From assembly GCA_900772715.1 (NCBI GenBank), contig CAAGRN010000185.1, positions 1 through 23,785 on the forward strand: 23,785 nt of DNA, read 5' to 3'. Origin of the DNA: an uncultured Subdoligranulum sp. (GTDB lineage: Bacteria; Bacillota_A; Clostridia; Oscillospirales; Ruminococcaceae). Below the pieces are notes generated by a model that saw only the letters and a list, made by a program, of their open reading frames with translations, was not told the origin of the DNA and searched no databases. How positions within the stretch are numbered: the stretch's first letter is position 1; every line of letters begins with the position of its first letter. The translations under genes and the position numbers were made by a program. Shown one piece after another: positions 21,926 through 23,785 of the stretch.

Positions 21926-23056
21926 ATGAAATTAGGTATCGTGGGCTTGCCCAACGTGGGCAAATCGACCCTGTTCAACGCCATGACCAGCACACAGAAT
22001 GCGCAGGCTGCCAACTATCCGTTCTGCACCATTGAGCCGAACTCCGGCATTGTGCCGGTACCCGATGCGCGGCTGGACAAGCTGGCAGAGATCTGGCAGA
22101 CCGACAAAAAGACCCCTGCCATCGTGGAATTTGTTGACATTGCAGGTCTTGTCAAGGGCGCAAGCCAAGGCGCGGGGCTGGGCAACAAATTTTTGGGGCA
22201 TATCCGCGAGTGCGACGCCATTGTCCACGTTGTGCGCTGCTTTGACGATGACAACATCATCCATGTGGTCGAGGACGTCAACAAGCCGGAGAGCGTTGAC
22301 CCCATCCGCGACATTGACGCCATTGATCTGGAGCTGATCTTAGCGGATCTGGAGGTCGTCAGCAACCGTCTGGGTCGCCAGCAGAAGGCTGCCAAGACCG
22401 GCAACAAGGCTGCCGCCGCCGAGGCTGCATGGCTTGCCGAGCTGGCTGCCTGGCTGGAGGGCGGCAAGCCCGCCCGCGGCTTTGACTTTGACGAGGGCGA
22501 CGACGCGCAAAAGGCTGTGCGCAAGGAGCTGGGTCTGCTTTCTGCCAAGCCGGTCATCTACGCCTGCAACGTGGGCGAGGACGACCTGCTGGGCGGTCTG
22601 GACGAGAACCCCTATCTGCCGCTGGTCGAAGCCCGCGCCAAGGAGGAAAACGCCCAAGCCATCCCCATCTGCGCCAAGACCGAGGAGGACATCGCAGGCT
22701 CCACGCAGGAGGAGAAAATTGCCTTCCTGCAGGAGATGGGCATCGAGTCCACGGGTCTGGACAAGCTGATCAAAGCCAGCTACGAGCTGCTGGGGCTTAT
22801 CAGCTTTTTGACCGACGGCAAAAAAGAATGCCGCGCCTGGACCATCAAGCGCGGCACCAAGGCACCCCAGGCCGCCGGTAAGATCCACAGCGATTTTGAG
22901 CGCGGCTTTATCCGCGCACAGGTCATTGCCTACAACGATCTGGCAGACGCCGATTTCAACTACGCCGCCGTCAAGTCCAAGGGCTTGCAGCGCACCGAGG
23001 GCAAGGAATACGTCGTGCAGGACGGCGATGTGATCGAGTTTTTGTTTAACGTTTGA
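21926..23056 (+). CDS. ychF: Ribosome-associated Obg-family P-loop ATPase YchF (376 aa)
   Basis: ATG 21926 has AAAGGAG upstream. P-loop GLPNVGKST at residues 5-13, a switch region with PFCTIEPN, the G3 motif DIAGLVKGAS and, in place of a GTPase NKxD, the segment NVGED (near 212), which matches the NxxE of YchF proteins and explains their preference for ATP over GTP. A central coiled coil and a C-terminal TGS-like domain (ending GDVIEFLFNV) complete the family architecture; length is close to the usual 363 aa. YchF is a conserved host protein linked to ribosomes and stress responses. Insertion of the element directly upstream has probably separated it from its native promoter. Confidence 0.96.
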   Translation: MKLGIVGLPNVGKSTLFNAMTSTQNAQAANYPFCTIEPNSGIVPVPDARLDKLAEIWQTDKKTPAIVEFVDIAGLVKGASQGAGLGNKFLGHIRECDAIVHVVRCFDDDNIIHVVEDVNKPESVDPIRDIDAIDLELILADLEVVSNRLGRQQKAAKTGNKAAAAEAAWLAELAAWLEGGKPARGFDFDEGDDAQKAVRKELGLLSAKPVIYACNVGEDDLLGGLDENPYLPLVEARAKEENAQAIPICAKTEEDIAGSTQEEKIAFLQEMGIESTGLDKLIKASYELLGLISFLTDGKKECRAWTIKRGTKAPQAAGKIHSDFERGFIRAQVIAYNDLADADFNYAAVKSKGLQRTEGKEYVVQDGDVIEFLFNV

Positions 23057-23069
23057 TAAGGAGAACGCG

Positions 23070-23753
23070 ATGAAGTTTGGAATTATGGGCGCTATGCCCG
23101 ACGAGGTCGACCAGCTGTGCGCCCGCCTGACCGACGTGACCAAGGAAAGCTACGCCGGGGTGGAGTACCACTGCGGCACGCTGCAGGGCAAGCAGGTCGT
23201 GGTTTGCTGCGCCGGTATGGGCAAGGCGAACGCCGCCGCCACCGTGCAGGTGCTTTGCACGAAATTTGGCATTGACACGCTGATTTTCAGCGGCATTGCC
23301 GGCAATATGACCAGCAAGATCGGCATCGGCGATGTCTGCGTGGGCGAAACCGTCGTCTACCACGACGCTGAGCTGAGTATGATCGCCCAGAGCGCCCCCT
23401 TTACCACCGAGTACCACGGCGACCCCGCCTTGGTCAAGGCGGCGCTGGACGCCTGCGGTGCCTGCGGCGTCAAGGCGATTGCGGGCAAAATTGCCACCGG
23501 CGACACCTTTGTGGGCGACGCCGCCACCAAAAAGAGCATTGAGGAAAAATGCCATCCCGACTGCGTGGAGATGGAGGGCGCTGCCGTGAGCCAGATTGCC
23601 GCCCGCAACGGGGTACCCTGCGTGATTTTGCGTGCCATGAGCGACAACGCCGACGAGAGCGGCTACGAGGTGCTGGTGGTCAAGCAGTTCAGCATTGCCG
23701 AGTACATCAAGACCGCCACCGAGATCGTGGCGCATATGATCGAGAGTTTGTAA
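23070..23753 (+). CDS. mtnN: 5'-methylthioadenosine/S-adenosylhomocysteine nucleosidase (227 aa)
   Basis: ATG 23070 has AAGGAG about 8 nt upstream and lies 13 nt after ychF, so the two are probably co-transcribed. The enzyme cleaves the glycosidic bond of methylthioadenosine and S-adenosylhomocysteine, releasing adenine, in methionine salvage and the activated methyl cycle. The expected catalytic residues are present: Glu 12 in GAMPDEV, Glu 169 in VEMEGAA and Asp 192 in RAMSDNAD. Nucleoside-phosphorylase-like glycine motifs (CCAGMGKANA, FSGIAGN) are intact and length matches the family. Nothing marks it as mobile; it is host backbone. Confidence 0.95.
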   Translation: MKFGIMGAMPDEVDQLCARLTDVTKESYAGVEYHCGTLQGKQVVVCCAGMGKANAAATVQVLCTKFGIDTLIFSGIAGNMTSKIGIGDVCVGETVVYHDAELSMIAQSAPFTTEYHGDPALVKAALDACGACGVKAIAGKIATGDTFVGDAATKKSIEEKCHPDCVEMEGAAVSQIAARNGVPCVILRAMSDNADESGYEVLVVKQFSIAEYIKTATEIVAHMIESL

Positions 23754-23785
23754 GTCCCCTTCCGACAAAACGAACAGCGGCAGCC

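Overview
The window looks like the right-hand part of a large integrative and conjugative-type element (ICE) in a gut Firmicute, probably class Clostridia, Oscillospirales (a Faecalibacterium/Subdoligranulum/Gemmiger-like host). This placement is an inference from gene content (PcfJ/PcfK, ParM/ParR, Tn916-type xis-int, very large Cna-B surface protein), moderately GC-rich coding sequence, AGGAGG-type ribosome binding sites and AT-rich sigma-A-like promoters. The last 1.9 kb (ychF, mtnN) is ordinary chromosomal backbone. The left end of the element and its transfer (type IV secretion, relaxase) genes are not in the window.

Layout. 1-5917 (+): the 3' part of a giant surface protein made of Cna-B/SpaA domains, ending in tandem domains that closely resemble the CnaB2 domain behind SpyTag/SpyCatcher. 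5970-6353 (+): a small Cys-containing protein of unknown function. 6433-7677 (-): an actin-type (ParM/ParR) segregation pair with a candidate centromere of helically phased TACG iterons at 7713-7777. 7853-8068 (+): a small divergent gene with a near-consensus promoter. 8151-10552 (-): an operon of a zinc-ribbon protein and an M20-like metallohydrolase. 10930-19884 (-): a DNA-processing operon, in transcription order a 49-aa basic peptide, YqaJ-type exonuclease, RecD2-like helicase, a protein with an ExoX-C-like tail, a CHC2/TOPRIM primase, PcfK, PcfJ, a small protein and a stand-alone LigA domain-Ia protein. 20363-21842 (+): excisionase and tyrosine integrase. 21843-21925: probable right junction. 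21926-23753 (+): ychF and mtnN.

How it works together. Int and Xis would move the element in and out of the site beside ychF. The primase, helicase, exonuclease and PcfJ/PcfK proteins form a replication/recombination toolkit for the circular or transferring form. ParM/ParR would keep the excised form from being lost. The surface protein may promote contact between cells.

Most unusual feature. Both minus-strand operons begin with the same kind of long leader RNA (about 250-265 nt): a sigma-A-like promoter, a conserved 5' segment with the box CACACGTTGTT next to a hairpin whose stem differs in sequence but not in pairing between the copies, and then two successive intrinsic terminators before the first gene. 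A further strong intrinsic terminator (14164-14201) lies inside the long operon. Together these suggest that the element is controlled by a conserved antitermination or attenuation RNA that I do not recognise. All calls come from reading the sequence; no database or folding program was run.
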